A program made the translations under genes and the position numbers. Source: Bacteroidota bacterium (lineage in GTDB: Bacteria > Bacteroidota > Ignavibacteria > Tepidaquicellales > Tepidaquicellaceae). From it: a DNA stretch of 33,779 bases. Shown here piece by piece: positions 17,788-25,769 of the stretch; the first letter of the stretch is position 1, and every line of letters begins with the position of its first letter. Location: assembly GCA_021286895.1 (NCBI GenBank), contig JAJTBN010000006.1, forward strand, positions 1 through 33,779, in the 5' to 3' direction. Below the pieces are notes generated by a model. It did not search any database. It saw only the letters and a list, made by a program, of their open reading frames with translations, and was not told the origin of the DNA.

Positions 17788-18576
17788 TTAATTAGGTCTT
17801 ACGAATTTGATGCTGTCATATATAATTGTGCTAAACACTTCTGAACGATCTATGGCTACAAAGTTGTACTTATAATAACCGTAGAAAGAATCTGCAGCCG
17901 CATAAGTGACAGTATTTGTATATGAATAAATATTGTTCCCGTTATAATTCATTGGATATCGTCCAAGCAATAAACCGTTCGGCCTGTAAGCGTCCATATA
18001 AACAAATTGTATATCGCAATGTCCGTCGGCGTCAGTGCCTGTCAGAGACAGAGTCAGGTCGAACGAGCCGGAAAGCGGCCTCACAACGCTGTCGGGCAGG
18101 CTCGGATTCGACAGCACAGGCGCATGGTTCGAAGTATTTTTCACAATGAACCCTGAACTGAGCATGTTGCTGCTAAGGCCTTTCTCGTTAGAAGCGATGA
18201 CCTGTATTGTATAATTGCCGACAAGTAAGCAAGATATACTGCCCGCGGTAATCGTCGCGGCAAACTTCTTTCCTGTGGCGGTATCGGCTACATATATCAG
18301 GTTGGTATTGATCAGGGTATTGTTATCGGGGTCGATGACAATGCATTTAACGTCCGAAAGCGGCGCGCCGTTATTCGTATTGGCGATAACCGAAACATAT
18401 ACCTGTACATTCGGGCTGCTTGCGGTTGTCTTAACGGTATCCGGAGTTCTGACGAGGTTTGTCAGAATCGGCGAGTCATAGGAAGGGTCGATAACGGAAT
18501 CGCTCTTCTTCTCGCACGAATAAAAAACCGCCGCGGCAATCAGAAAAACCGCGATAAAACTTGCTTGTTTTAACAT
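17788..18576 (-). CDS. Ig-like surface lipoprotein
   Basis: About 262 residues from the ATG at 18574-18576; an ATG 36 bases upstream (18612) is possible, but the shorter form gives a normal signal peptide, MLKQASFIAVFLIAAAVFYSC. The lipobox is VFYSC, and a lysine-rich stretch (EKKSDS) follows the cysteine. Two Ig-like beta-sandwich units are suggested by repeated strand patterns, the second starting at NHAPVLSNPSLPDSV. No specific function is recognised. It is the first gene of the run, 17 bases before the cargo gene, with about 200 AT-rich bases upstream that should contain the operon promoter. It may act as a surface partner of the cargo or the PorV pair (inference). Confidence 0.75.
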   Translation of the reverse strand: MLKQASFIAVFLIAAAVFYSCEKKSDSVIDPSYDSPILTNLVRTPDTVKTTASSPNVQVYVSVIANTNNGAPLSDVKCIVIDPDNNTLINTNLIYVADTATGKKFAATITAGSISCLLVGNYTIQVIASNEKGLSSNMLSSGFIVKNTSNHAPVLSNPSLPDSVVRPLSGSFDLTLSLTGTDADGHCDIQFVYMDAYRPNGLLLGRYPMNYNGNNIYSYTNTVTYAAADSFYGYYKYNFVAIDRSEVFSTIIYDSIKFVRPN

Positions 18577-18828
18577 TTGATTTTTATTGAACTTAATTTT
18601 AGTTTCCCGCATAATAACGGATAAGTTATTAAAATAATCATTTAAATAAAACCTTTAAACACATTTTGTGTCCGCAGATGATATACAATACTTAAGATAA
18701 AATTATTAAGGAATTTCGGGTTTTATTTCTAAAACCTTATTTTTAATGGAAGAAATATGCTATAAGAATGATTTTGTTTTAAGCAAATTATAAATTTTCA
18801 CGCATATTGTAAAGGGTATTTGGCGAAA

Positions 18829-19716
18829 TTATATTTTATGATTTCTTACGATGTAATCTATAGTATCGGCAATATCACGCTGTTTTAACCCGTATTTCAT
18901 AAGTTTATCCGTATTCATTGAAACGTCCGGCACCTGAGGCAGGCCTCCCGCACTTTTGCATGAAACGGGTTTGATGCAAGTCTTATCGAATCCCGCTGAT
19001 TCACAAATCAATTCTCCGATTTCAATTCTTGAAACCCTGTCCCGTCCGCCGAAATTTATTATTTCGTTCCTGACTGCCATACCGCACATACGTGTTATCA
19101 TATCCGCGGCGATTTCAAGAGAAAGCGGCGATCTGTACTGATCGTAGAAAAGTTTTACTTCCCGCTTTTTTTCAAGCGAATCGTATGTTAGATGAAAATT
19201 ATTTCTCGAATGATTAAGACCGAAACCGATTAAGAGCGCGGTTCTTAATATAATGTAGTTGTTCGAATATCTCTGGACCGCTATCTCGCCCATCAGTTTT
19301 GATTCTGCGTACAACGTTACCGGGTTCAGGTCGGATTCTTCATTGAGAATCCCCCTGCCTGTACCGTCGTAAACAAGGTCTGTAGAAGTATAAATGAGTT
19401 TTGAATCGTAATCGGTGCACATCTGCGCGATGTTTTCTGTTGTCTCGACATTCAGCCTGTAAACCTCGTCCTTCGAAAGTTTCGCGCAGATTTCCGGACG
19501 GGAATAACAAGCGGTATGAATAACCGCGTCCGGTCTGAAATTTATAAAAAGAAGTGAAAGTTTTGCTTTGTCTGTAATGTCGATTTTCATGGAATCGAAC
19601 TTATAGCAGTTTCCCGCGTTCCCGTTGTATAACGTAAGCAGTTCGTTTTCCGCCGACAGTTTTATGTTCAAATACTGTCCGAGTAAGCCGCTGCCCCCTG
19701 TTAGCAATACTTTCAT
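18829..19716 (-). CDS. RmlD-like NAD(P)-dependent sugar reductase (SDR)
   Basis: The 295 residues match the dTDP-4-dehydrorhamnose reductase fold: MKVLLTGGSGLLGQYL with the GxxGxxG cofactor motif at residues 7-13, VIHTACYSRPE, YTSTDLVYDG, the active-site YAESK, and a C-terminal INFGGRDRVSRIE. Family members reduce a 4-keto sugar nucleotide to make deoxysugars for surface glycans; the related MAT2B subgroup has no such enzyme role. No rmlA, rmlB or rmlC lies nearby. It is therefore best called RmlD-like rather than rmlD. It stands alone on the minus strand; 216 bases separate it from the T9SS-glycan operon, and it is divergent from the plus-strand unit at 19803. Confidence 0.82.
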   Translation of the reverse strand: MKVLLTGGSGLLGQYLNIKLSAENELLTLYNGNAGNCYKFDSMKIDITDKAKLSLLFINFRPDAVIHTACYSRPEICAKLSKDEVYRLNVETTENIAQMCTDYDSKLIYTSTDLVYDGTGRGILNEESDLNPVTLYAESKLMGEIAVQRYSNNYIILRTALLIGFGLNHSRNNFHLTYDSLEKKREVKLFYDQYRSPLSLEIAADMITRMCGMAVRNEIINFGGRDRVSRIEIGELICESAGFDKTCIKPVSCKSAGGLPQVPDVSMNTDKLMKYGLKQRDIADTIDYIVRNHKI

Positions 19717-19802
19717 CGTTTTTACGGGAATATAATAATTATATGCAATTAAGTATAGAATTAAATCACTGCAATTGTTATGTTTACTGATAAAAAATTT
19801 TT
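19717..19802. promoter_or_regulatory. Divergent promoter region
   Basis: These 86 AT-rich bases separate the divergent starts of the RmlD-like gene (minus) and the membrane protein gene (plus). Both promoters must lie here. No clear -35/-10 or operator could be picked by eye, so only the location is claimed. Confidence 0.45.
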
Positions 19803-20639
19803 ATGGATAATACTACCGGTACCGGGAAATCATTTTATCATTATGTAAAAGTTTCAATACCCTGGATTCTCGCTCTTGTAATCACACTGGCATCCGCATA
19901 TTATCAGAGAATCACGGGTCCTTCTTACCCTGCAAAGGGCAGTGCAGTTTTTCAGGGCAAGGAAATAAACTACAAATTCGAAAGAAGCAACAGTACGAAT
20001 GAAAACTGTCCCGTGCAACTTAACGTCGCGGACAACAATCTTAAAGGCGTGCTTCTCTGGAAAAGACATAAGACTAAGGACGAATTGTCGCGCGTAGAGA
20101 TGACCAACGAGAACGGCACGCTCAAAGCCGAACTTCCGAAACAGCCGCCTTCAGGAAAACTTGATTATTCCGTGAGGGTAATCGGACAGAATACCGAGAC
20201 GGAAATACCGGAAAAACCGGTCGTTATAAGATTTAAAGGCGACGTCCCATCGGTAATTCTGATTATACATATAATTCTCATTTTCGCGGCAATGCTATTA
20301 TCTACGAGAGCCGGTATCGAAGTCTTCAGGAAAGAGCCTCAATTGAAGAAATTCACTTTCTGGTCGCTGGCGCTTATGTTAGTAGGCGGAATGATTCTTG
20401 GTCCGATAGTTCAGAAATACGCGTTTGGCGCTTACTGGACGGGCGTGCCTTTCGGTTTCGACCTTACGGATAACAAGACACTCATCGCGTTCATCGCCTG
20501 GATAACCGCGTCAATAATGGTGTTCAAATCGAAAAAGCCCGCTTACTGGGTGCTCGGGGCCGCGGTCGTAACGCTTGCCGTATTCCTTATACCTCACAGC
20601 GTGCTCGGTTCGGAACTTGATTATTCGAAAATGAATTAA
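19803..20639 (+). CDS. Conserved-looking integral membrane protein of unknown function
   Basis: The 278 residues show one helix near residues 18-38, a soluble region of about 110 residues with strand-rich, Ig-like character (KGSAVFQGKEINYKF, KLDYSVRVIGQ), then four more helices from about residue 155 to the end. The segment GAYWTGVPFGFDLTDNKT between helices is striking and is probably a functional loop; it contains several polar and aromatic residues. I do not recognise the family. It is followed after 20 bases by the M28 peptidase gene and is probably co-transcribed with it and the lipoprotein gene. A transporter, redox or sensor role cannot be told apart. Confidence 0.7.
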   Translation: MDNTTGTGKSFYHYVKVSIPWILALVITLASAYYQRITGPSYPAKGSAVFQGKEINYKFERSNSTNENCPVQLNVADNNLKGVLLWKRHKTKDELSRVEMTNENGTLKAELPKQPPSGKLDYSVRVIGQNTETEIPEKPVVIRFKGDVPSVILIIHIILIFAAMLLSTRAGIEVFRKEPQLKKFTFWSLALMLVGGMILGPIVQKYAFGAYWTGVPFGFDLTDNKTLIAFIAWITASIMVFKSKKPAYWVLGAAVVTLAVFLIPHSVLGSELDYSKMN

Positions 20640-20659
20640 ATCTATTATAAGACAAATAA

Positions 20660-22492
20660 ATGAAAAAATACTTAATAATATTATCACTGCTTTTCCTGCA
20701 GAGCGGATTCGTCCTTTCTCAGTTCGACATAGACAAAGTCAGAAACAATGATATAACGAAAGAAGAAGTTTACGAGCATATAAAATACCTCGCTTCGGAC
20801 AAACTCGAAGGCAGGTATCCCGGCACGAACGGCGATATTCTCGCGAGGCAGTATTTAAGCAGAGAGTTTCAGAAGTACGGGCTGAAACCCGAGGGCGACA
20901 GCGCTTACATTCAAAGATTCGACATGAATAACGGCGTGAAAGCGGGCAACTCGAATTCGCTGAGTTTCACGGCTCCCGGGGGCATATTGAACATTAACGG
21001 CAAGGACTTCACGCCACTTTCAATATCATCAACCGGCAGCGCGGAAGGAAAACTTGTATTCGCGGGATACGGTATAATCGCCGAGAATCTGAATTACAAC
21101 GATTTCAAGGACGCGAACGGGAATCCCGTCAACGTTGAAGGCAAGGTCATAGTGATTATGCGTTATTCTCCGACATACATGAATCCAAACAACGACAAGT
21201 TTTCTGCATTCGAATCGCTCAGGGCGAAACTATCCATAATCAAAGATTACAAACCGGCAGGCATTATTCTTATATCGCCGCCTGATAAGAATTCGAACGA
21301 CGATGAACTGATGGAAATCGGTAACGATATGGTTCACCAGAACTCGGGAATTCCCGTCATAAACGTAAAACGTTCTGTGATAGAATCGATGATGACGGAG
21401 CGCGGATACGATTTAAATAAAATCTGCGGAGACATAAACGCGAACTTTATTCCGAACTGCATAGAGTTACCTGATATAACCGCGAAATTCAACGTGGACC
21501 TGCATGAAGATTTTGCAAAAACCGGAAATGTGATAGGTCTTCTTGAAGGTTCGGACCCTGTATTAAAGAACGAGGTGCTTGTCATAGGCGCGCACTTCGA
21601 CCATCTCGGATACGGAGGACCGAATTCAATGTACAGGGGAAATGAAAAACTAATTCATCACGGCGCTGACGATAACGCTTCAGGTACGGCAGGCGTGCTC
21701 GAACTCGCTGAAAAATTCGCTTCTGAAAGGAAGAATATTAAACGCAGCATACTTTTCCTTTGCTTTACAGGGGAAGAAGAAGGACTAATCGGCTCCTCTT
21801 ACTTCGCGAATTCGGAAAAATTCAAGGAGTTTAACATAGTGGCGATGATAAACATGGATATGATAGGAAGACTGAATGAGAACAAACTGATTTTAAACGG
21901 AACCGGCACATCGACATACTGGGTGCCGGAGATTGAAAAGTTGAACAAGAATTACAATTTTTCCGTTTCGATGAGTCCTGACGGTTTCGGACCTTCCGAC
22001 CACTCGTCTTTCTACGGAAAAAATCTTCCGGTGCTTATGTTCTTCACGGACCTTCACGCGGATTATCACAAACCCTCGGACACATACGATAAAATAAACT
22101 CGGAAGGCGAAACAAAAGTATTGAAGATGGTCTATGATATGGCATCGGATATCTCCAACGCCCCGGTTAAGCCCGAATTCACAAAAGTCGTAAAGAAAGA
22201 GGACGACAACAAATCCGAAAGGAAAAGCGTAAGAGTTTATGTCGGAACGGTTCCAGATTTTTCATACACGGGCGACGGTTTCAAAATATCGGGCGTACAG
22301 GCAGGAAGCCCCGCTGAAAAATACGGCATACTCGCGGGCGACATAATGATAAAGTTCGGCGACAAAGAAATCAAAAATATTTACGACTACACCGACGCTC
22401 TCGGCCAGCACAAGCCCGGGCAGGAAGTGGACGTAACAGTGAAGAGGGACGATAAGGAAGTTACACTTAAAGTCACTCTCGGAAAGAAATAA
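20660..22492 (+). CDS. Exported M28-family zinc aminopeptidase with PA and PDZ domains
   Basis: The 610 residues begin with a signal peptide (MKKYLIILSLLFLQSGFVLSQ). A protease-associated domain (near residues 125-285, KLVFAGYGIIAENLNYNDF) is inserted before the catalytic core. Zinc and catalytic residues are visible in order: H in GAHFDHLG (about 311), D in GADDNASGTAG (about 337), E in FTGEEEGLIG (about 372), D in INMDMIGR (about 399) and H in DYHKPSDT (about 470). A C-terminal PDZ domain (about 525-605) includes GVQAGSPAEKYGILAGD. It should remove N-terminal residues from peptides outside the inner membrane. All catalytic ligands are intact. It sits between the unknown membrane protein and a lipoprotein gene on the plus strand. 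Confidence 0.92.
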   Translation: MKKYLIILSLLFLQSGFVLSQFDIDKVRNNDITKEEVYEHIKYLASDKLEGRYPGTNGDILARQYLSREFQKYGLKPEGDSAYIQRFDMNNGVKAGNSNSLSFTAPGGILNINGKDFTPLSISSTGSAEGKLVFAGYGIIAENLNYNDFKDANGNPVNVEGKVIVIMRYSPTYMNPNNDKFSAFESLRAKLSIIKDYKPAGIILISPPDKNSNDDELMEIGNDMVHQNSGIPVINVKRSVIESMMTERGYDLNKICGDINANFIPNCIELPDITAKFNVDLHEDFAKTGNVIGLLEGSDPVLKNEVLVIGAHFDHLGYGGPNSMYRGNEKLIHHGADDNASGTAGVLELAEKFASERKNIKRSILFLCFTGEEEGLIGSSYFANSEKFKEFNIVAMINMDMIGRLNENKLILNGTGTSTYWVPEIEKLNKNYNFSVSMSPDGFGPSDHSSFYGKNLPVLMFFTDLHADYHKPSDTYDKINSEGETKVLKMVYDMASDISNAPVKPEFTKVVKKEDDNKSERKSVRVYVGTVPDFSYTGDGFKISGVQAGSPAEKYGILAGDIMIKFGDKEIKNIYDYTDALGQHKPGQEVDVTVKRDDKEVTLKVTLGKK

Positions 22493-22524
22493 TTTCATAA
22501 ATTCATTTTATCATCGGAGGAAGA

Positions 22525-23064
22525 ATGAAAAAGTATTTGGCTGTGTTTGCTTTCGCTTTTCTTCTTAACGGTTGCATTACTGGTTCAATTGATTATTCAA
22601 CCAAAGACATATACAACGAAAGCGCGGCAAGGACCATGGTCTCATGGTTGATTCAGTACGATACAATTAACGGCAGAATTCTAAAAAGCGACCTGCTTGG
22701 CGGAGCGACAGAAACGAGATATCCTGATTCGACCGTACCTGAAGAACTTCTCGACGACCCGCCTAAGATAGCGGAGGCGAGAGGACAGAAACTGGCCGAA
22801 ATGATTCATACAGGCATGACGACCAAAGTTTCGGACAAAGGCGAAGGCATCATTAAAATTTCAAGGCCTTTCTTCAAGGATAAGTTTATACTGCACACAA
22901 AAATCTCGCTGTTCGACAATTCAAACTTTAAAATCGCTGAACTTGACGTGTTCAACAAGTGCGATTACGACGGAAAGAACACGACGATGGCCAACGACGC
23001 GATGCACGATTACGATTTCGCCCGTTACTGCGCGGCAAAAATTTACGAAGTAATAGGAAGATAG
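22525..23064 (+). CDS. Small lipoprotein of unknown function
   Basis: A strong GGAGG (22516-22520) precedes the ATG at 22525 with good spacing. The 179 residues begin with a lipoprotein signal peptide MKKYLAVFAFAFLLNGC, lipobox LLNGC. The mature part is mostly charged and has several hydrophobic strands (FILHTKISLF, IAELDVFNK) suggesting a compact alpha/beta or beta fold, perhaps binding a partner in the periplasm. No family was recognised. It follows the peptidase gene by 32 bases and is the last gene before the 23085 terminator, so it may serve the same process as the peptidase. Confidence 0.72.
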   Translation: MKKYLAVFAFAFLLNGCITGSIDYSTKDIYNESAARTMVSWLIQYDTINGRILKSDLLGGATETRYPDSTVPEELLDDPPKIAEARGQKLAEMIHTGMTTKVSDKGEGIIKISRPFFKDKFILHTKISLFDNSNFKIAELDVFNKCDYDGKNTTMANDAMHDYDFARYCAAKIYEVIGR

Positions 23065-23084
23065 TTTTTCGGATTTTTAAGGAA

Positions 23085-23113
23085 GAAAAAGCCCGCACGC
23101 GCGGGCTTTTTTT
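23085..23113 (+). terminator. Hairpin terminator between convergent transcripts
   Basis: GCCCGC (23091-23096) and GCGGGC (23101-23106) pair with an ACGC loop, extended by A-T pairs on both sides. Seven T follow on the plus strand (23107-23113) and five A precede it, so it can stop the plus-strand lipoprotein unit and, less strongly, the minus-strand nuo unit whose last gene ends at 23122. Confidence 0.9.
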
Positions 23114-23121
23114 ATTCCGTT

Positions 23122-23490
23122 TTACTTTTTAAATATGAAATAAACCGCAAGGACGAGGAAGACAAAACCGATAAGATGGTTCAGCCTGAATGATTCATTC
23201 CTGAAAAAGATAAGCGTAAAGAAACTGAAGATTACGAGCGTGATAACCTCCTGAATCACTTTTAACTGCCAGAGGTCGAACGGTCCGCCGTTATCCACGA
23301 AGCCGATTCTGTTTGCCGGCACCTGTATGGCGTATTCGAAAAAAGCGATTCCCCAACTGAAGACAATCACAAGCGGAAGGCTTAAATTGTTGAACCAGTC
23401 CATTTCCCTGAATTTCAGATGTCCGTACCATGCAAGCGTCATAAAGATATTCGACAGGGAAAGAAGTATTACAGTATATATTGCTTTCAT
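23122..23490 (-). CDS. DMT-superfamily small membrane protein (DUF486)
   Basis: The 122 residues form four predicted helices and include the conserved AWYGHLKF, FEYAIQVPANRIGF and LKVIQEVITLVIF segments of DUF486. The family is related to small drug/metabolite transporters but its transported molecule is unknown. Length is normal. It follows nuoF by 30 bases on the same strand and may be transcribed with the nuo genes, but family knowledge gives no link to Complex I. ATG at 23488-23490. Confidence 0.88.
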   Translation of the reverse strand: MKAIYTVILLSLSNIFMTLAWYGHLKFREMDWFNNLSLPLVIVFSWGIAFFEYAIQVPANRIGFVDNGGPFDLWQLKVIQEVITLVIFSFFTLIFFRNESFRLNHLIGFVFLVLAVYFIFKK

Positions 23491-23520
23491 TTAATCACTG
23501 ATTTATAACAACGGAAAAAC

Positions 23521-24804
23521 TTATCTGAGCGAATGCACTTTGTTTAAAACCGGTACGTCGATGTTTTCCTTCGGTATTTTTTTCTCGAATTCGGAACGGA
23601 ATTTCTTGATGGTCCATTTAACCGGCCATGCCGCCGCGTCGCCGAGCGCGCAGATAGTATTCCCTTCGATATTCTGCGCGACCGAAGTAAGCAAATCCAG
23701 ATCGCTTAATCTTCCCTTGCCCGAGTCGATTCTTTTCAGGACTCTGTACAGCCAACCGGTTCCCTCCCTGCATGGAGTGCACTGACCGCAGGATTCGTGA
23801 TAATAAAATTTCGATATTCTTATGAGAACTTTGAGCAGGTCGGTATCTTCGTTCATAACCATGACGCCCGCCGTGCCAATGGACGAGCCGAATTCCTTGA
23901 GGCTCTCGTTGTCCATATTCGCTTTCAGGCATTCTTCTTTCGTTAGAGGCGGCATTGACGAGCCGCCGGGGATTACCATTTTAATTTCTTTGCCGTCGAG
24001 CATACCGCCGCATACGTCGTTTATGATTGTCATGAGCGGCGTGCCTGTCGGCAGTTCATAAACTCCGGGTTTATTAACGTGACCGCTCACTCCGAACAAA
24101 AGCGTGCCGGGGTGTTTGGGCGCGCCGATTTTAGAGAACCATTCGGCGCCGTTCCTAATTATTTCAGGAACGTTCGCGAGAGTTTCGATATTGTTAATAG
24201 TCGTCGGGCATCCCCAGAGGCCGAAGGCCGCGGGGAACGGAGGCTTGACGCGCGGATAGCCGCGTTTGCCTTCGATTGAATTCATCAAAGCGGATTCTTC
24301 GCCGCAGATATAAGCGCCCGCTCCGCGGTGAATGTATATGTCAGTAGAGAAATCCGTACCAAGAATATTTTTTCCTATATAGCCTTTTTTATAAGCGTCG
24401 TCTATGGCGGTCTGAAGAAGATTAATCCATTTGTAATACTCGCCTCTGATGTAAACGTAAGCGGCTTTAATGCCCATAGCGTAGCAGGCAAGGAGCACGC
24501 CTTCGATGAACTGGTGGGGATTCCTCTCGAAAATTTCCCTGTCCTTGAAACTGCCGGGCTCTGATTCGTCGCCGTTGCAGCAGAGATATTTTGGTTTGTC
24601 GCTGTTCTTTGGCATGAAGGTCCATTTGAGGCCTGTAGGAAAGCACGCGCCGCCCCTGCCGCGAAGGTTGGAGGCTTTAACCTCGTTAGTAACGTCGTCC
24701 GGTGACATTTCCTTCAGCGCTTTCTTTAAAGCCGAATAGCCGCCGTTCGATTCGTAAACGTCTATCCTGTGAAAATCCTTTATATCCTTTAAAATTATAT
24801 TCAT
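23521..24804 (-). CDS. nuoF: NADH-quinone oxidoreductase subunit F (NADH/FMN-binding)
   Basis: The 427 residues make up the NADH- and FMN-binding subunit of Complex I that passes electrons to the first iron-sulfur cluster. GRGGACFPTGLKW and NGDESEPGSFKDR form the FMN/NADH site, followed by HRGAGAYICGEESAL with GKRGYPRVKPP. The 4Fe-4S motif SCGQCTPCREG plus a later cysteine in NTICALGD are intact. Length matches the family. The 5 prime gap (24805-24849) contains the left arm of the GxxExxY cassette, so the usual nuoE-nuoF junction has been separated by about 430 bases. ATG at 24802-24804 opens directly at the usual N-terminal position. Expression would need read-through from the nuoCDE genes across the cassette. 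Confidence 0.97.
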   Translation of the reverse strand: MNIILKDIKDFHRIDVYESNGGYSALKKALKEMSPDDVTNEVKASNLRGRGGACFPTGLKWTFMPKNSDKPKYLCCNGDESEPGSFKDREIFERNPHQFIEGVLLACYAMGIKAAYVYIRGEYYKWINLLQTAIDDAYKKGYIGKNILGTDFSTDIYIHRGAGAYICGEESALMNSIEGKRGYPRVKPPFPAAFGLWGCPTTINNIETLANVPEIIRNGAEWFSKIGAPKHPGTLLFGVSGHVNKPGVYELPTGTPLMTIINDVCGGMLDGKEIKMVIPGGSSMPPLTKEECLKANMDNESLKEFGSSIGTAGVMVMNEDTDLLKVLIRISKFYYHESCGQCTPCREGTGWLYRVLKRIDSGKGRLSDLDLLTSVAQNIEGNTICALGDAAAWPVKWTIKKFRSEFEKKIPKENIDVPVLNKVHSLR

Positions 24805-24828
24805 TTTATTGTTACATTTTTTAATATC

Positions 24829-25270
24829 TCACCACAGAGAACACAGAGACTACACGACTCTTCTTTTTATTCCGTCTGTTAATACTTTTGTGTTAAAATT
24901 TATTAAAAGACCTGTTTTAATATTTGCCAACTTTAAATATGATATTAGTTGAGCCTCATGTATCGGCATCAAACATTCTACTGATTTTAACTCCACGATT
25001 ACTTCTTTATTTACCAACAAATCCAATCTGTATCCGCAATCGAGTTTAACTTCTTTATAAATCAAAGGTATCGGCTTCTGTCTCTCCACTTCCAAACCCG
25101 ACTGCATAAGTTCATAACACAAACATTCTTCATACGCACTTTCAAGTAATCCCGGTCCTAATGCTTTATGAACATTAATCGCACAGCCGATTATCTTTTC
25201 AGTTAATGGATCCATGTCCAATATTAATAATTTTAGCTCTTCTCTGTGATCTCTGTGTCCTCTGTGGTGA
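24829..25270. mobile_element. Putative GxxExxY cassette with inverted CACAGAG repeats
   Basis: The left arm TCACCACAGAGAACACAGAGA (24829-24849) is matched in reverse complement by the right arm at 25250-25270 with one mismatch in 21 bases. The right arm extends inward as a third 9-base unit (NCACAGAGN). The left arm abuts the stop codon of the GxxExxY gene, and the right arm runs into the end of nuoE, so the cassette holds just that gene. No transposase is present. Whether it moved as a unit is inference; neither a target duplication nor an empty site can be seen in this window. Confidence 0.6.
24850..25215 (-). CDS. GxxExxY-family protein (PD-(D/E)xK-like fold)
   Basis: About 121 residues from the ATG at 25213-25215 (a TTG six bases upstream is less likely). 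The name-giving motif is visible as GLLESAY in ALGPGLLESAYEECL. Nuclease-fold features follow: an Asp in GYRLDLLV, the ExK of VIVELKSVE, and a Gln in EAQLISYL. The family resembles PD-(D/E)xK nucleases, but its cellular role is not established. It lies between nuoE and nuoF on the same strand, unrelated to respiration, and is flanked by inverted CACAGAG repeats (24829-24849 and 25250-25270). Base use is more AT-rich than in the nuo genes, which supports arrival as a separate unit. Confidence 0.9.
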   Translation of the reverse strand: MDPLTEKIIGCAINVHKALGPGLLESAYEECLCYELMQSGLEVERQKPIPLIYKEVKLDCGYRLDLLVNKEVIVELKSVECLMPIHEAQLISYLKLANIKTGLLINFNTKVLTDGIKRRVV

Positions 25271-25748
25271 AATGTTTTTTGAATTCGTCCAACAGAACAT
25301 CCATCTTTGATGTATCCAGGTTTTCATAATACTCCCTGTTGTTCACCTGCATCATCGGCGCCGTCGCGCATGAGCCGAGGCATTCGACTTCCTCAATCGT
25401 GAACATTCCGTCAGGAGTCGTTTCATTATTTTTTATTCCGAGTTTTTCGGAAACATAATTATACAGTTCGTAGCCGCCGCGGAGCATGCAGGACACGTTC
25501 GTGCATATCTGCATGTGATACTTCCCTCTCGGCTGCTTGTTGAACATCGTATAAAAAGTCACTACACCGAGAATGTGCTCGTAAGCGACGTCCAGCAGAC
25601 CGCCGACGTACCTCATCGAATCGGGTGAAATCCATCCTTCCTTCTCCTGCACCATCCAGAGCACGGGCAGCAGGACCGCCTGCGAAGACGGATAATGCGA
25701 CTTAATCTCTTCTACTTTCTTTAATTCTTCTTCGTTGAATAATTGCAT
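25233..25748 (-). CDS. nuoE: NADH-quinone oxidoreductase subunit E with repeat-derived C-terminus
   Basis: The 171 residues are the thioredoxin-fold, 2Fe-2S subunit of Complex I that partners NuoF. The cluster cysteines are in CTNVSC and in VECLGSC. The normal protein ends near LLDEFKK; here the last twelve or so residues (FTTEDTEITEKS) are encoded by the CACAGAG repeat arm at 25250-25270 and the bases beside it, ending with TAA at 25233-25235. The original stop codon seems to have been replaced by repeat sequence. The tail is acidic and probably disordered, and the core is intact, so function is probably kept. The gene starts 22 bases after nuoD. ATG at 25746-25748. Confidence 0.95.
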   Translation of the reverse strand: MQLFNEEELKKVEEIKSHYPSSQAVLLPVLWMVQEKEGWISPDSMRYVGGLLDVAYEHILGVVTFYTMFNKQPRGKYHMQICTNVSCMLRGGYELYNYVSEKLGIKNNETTPDGMFTIEEVECLGSCATAPMMQVNNREYYENLDTSKMDVLLDEFKKHFTTEDTEITEKS

Positions 25749-25769
25749 CTCAGTAATAAAATTTTCAAA

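Noticed and set aside
18720-18760. GGTTTT/AAAACC hairpin after the RmlD-like gene region
   Set aside because: Six AT-rich pairs only, no T run on the useful strand, and it lies upstream of the operon start rather than after a gene end.
18829-19716. Core rhamnose pathway gene rmlD
   Set aside because: No rmlA, rmlB or rmlC nearby and the family has other functions, so only an RmlD-like call is supported.
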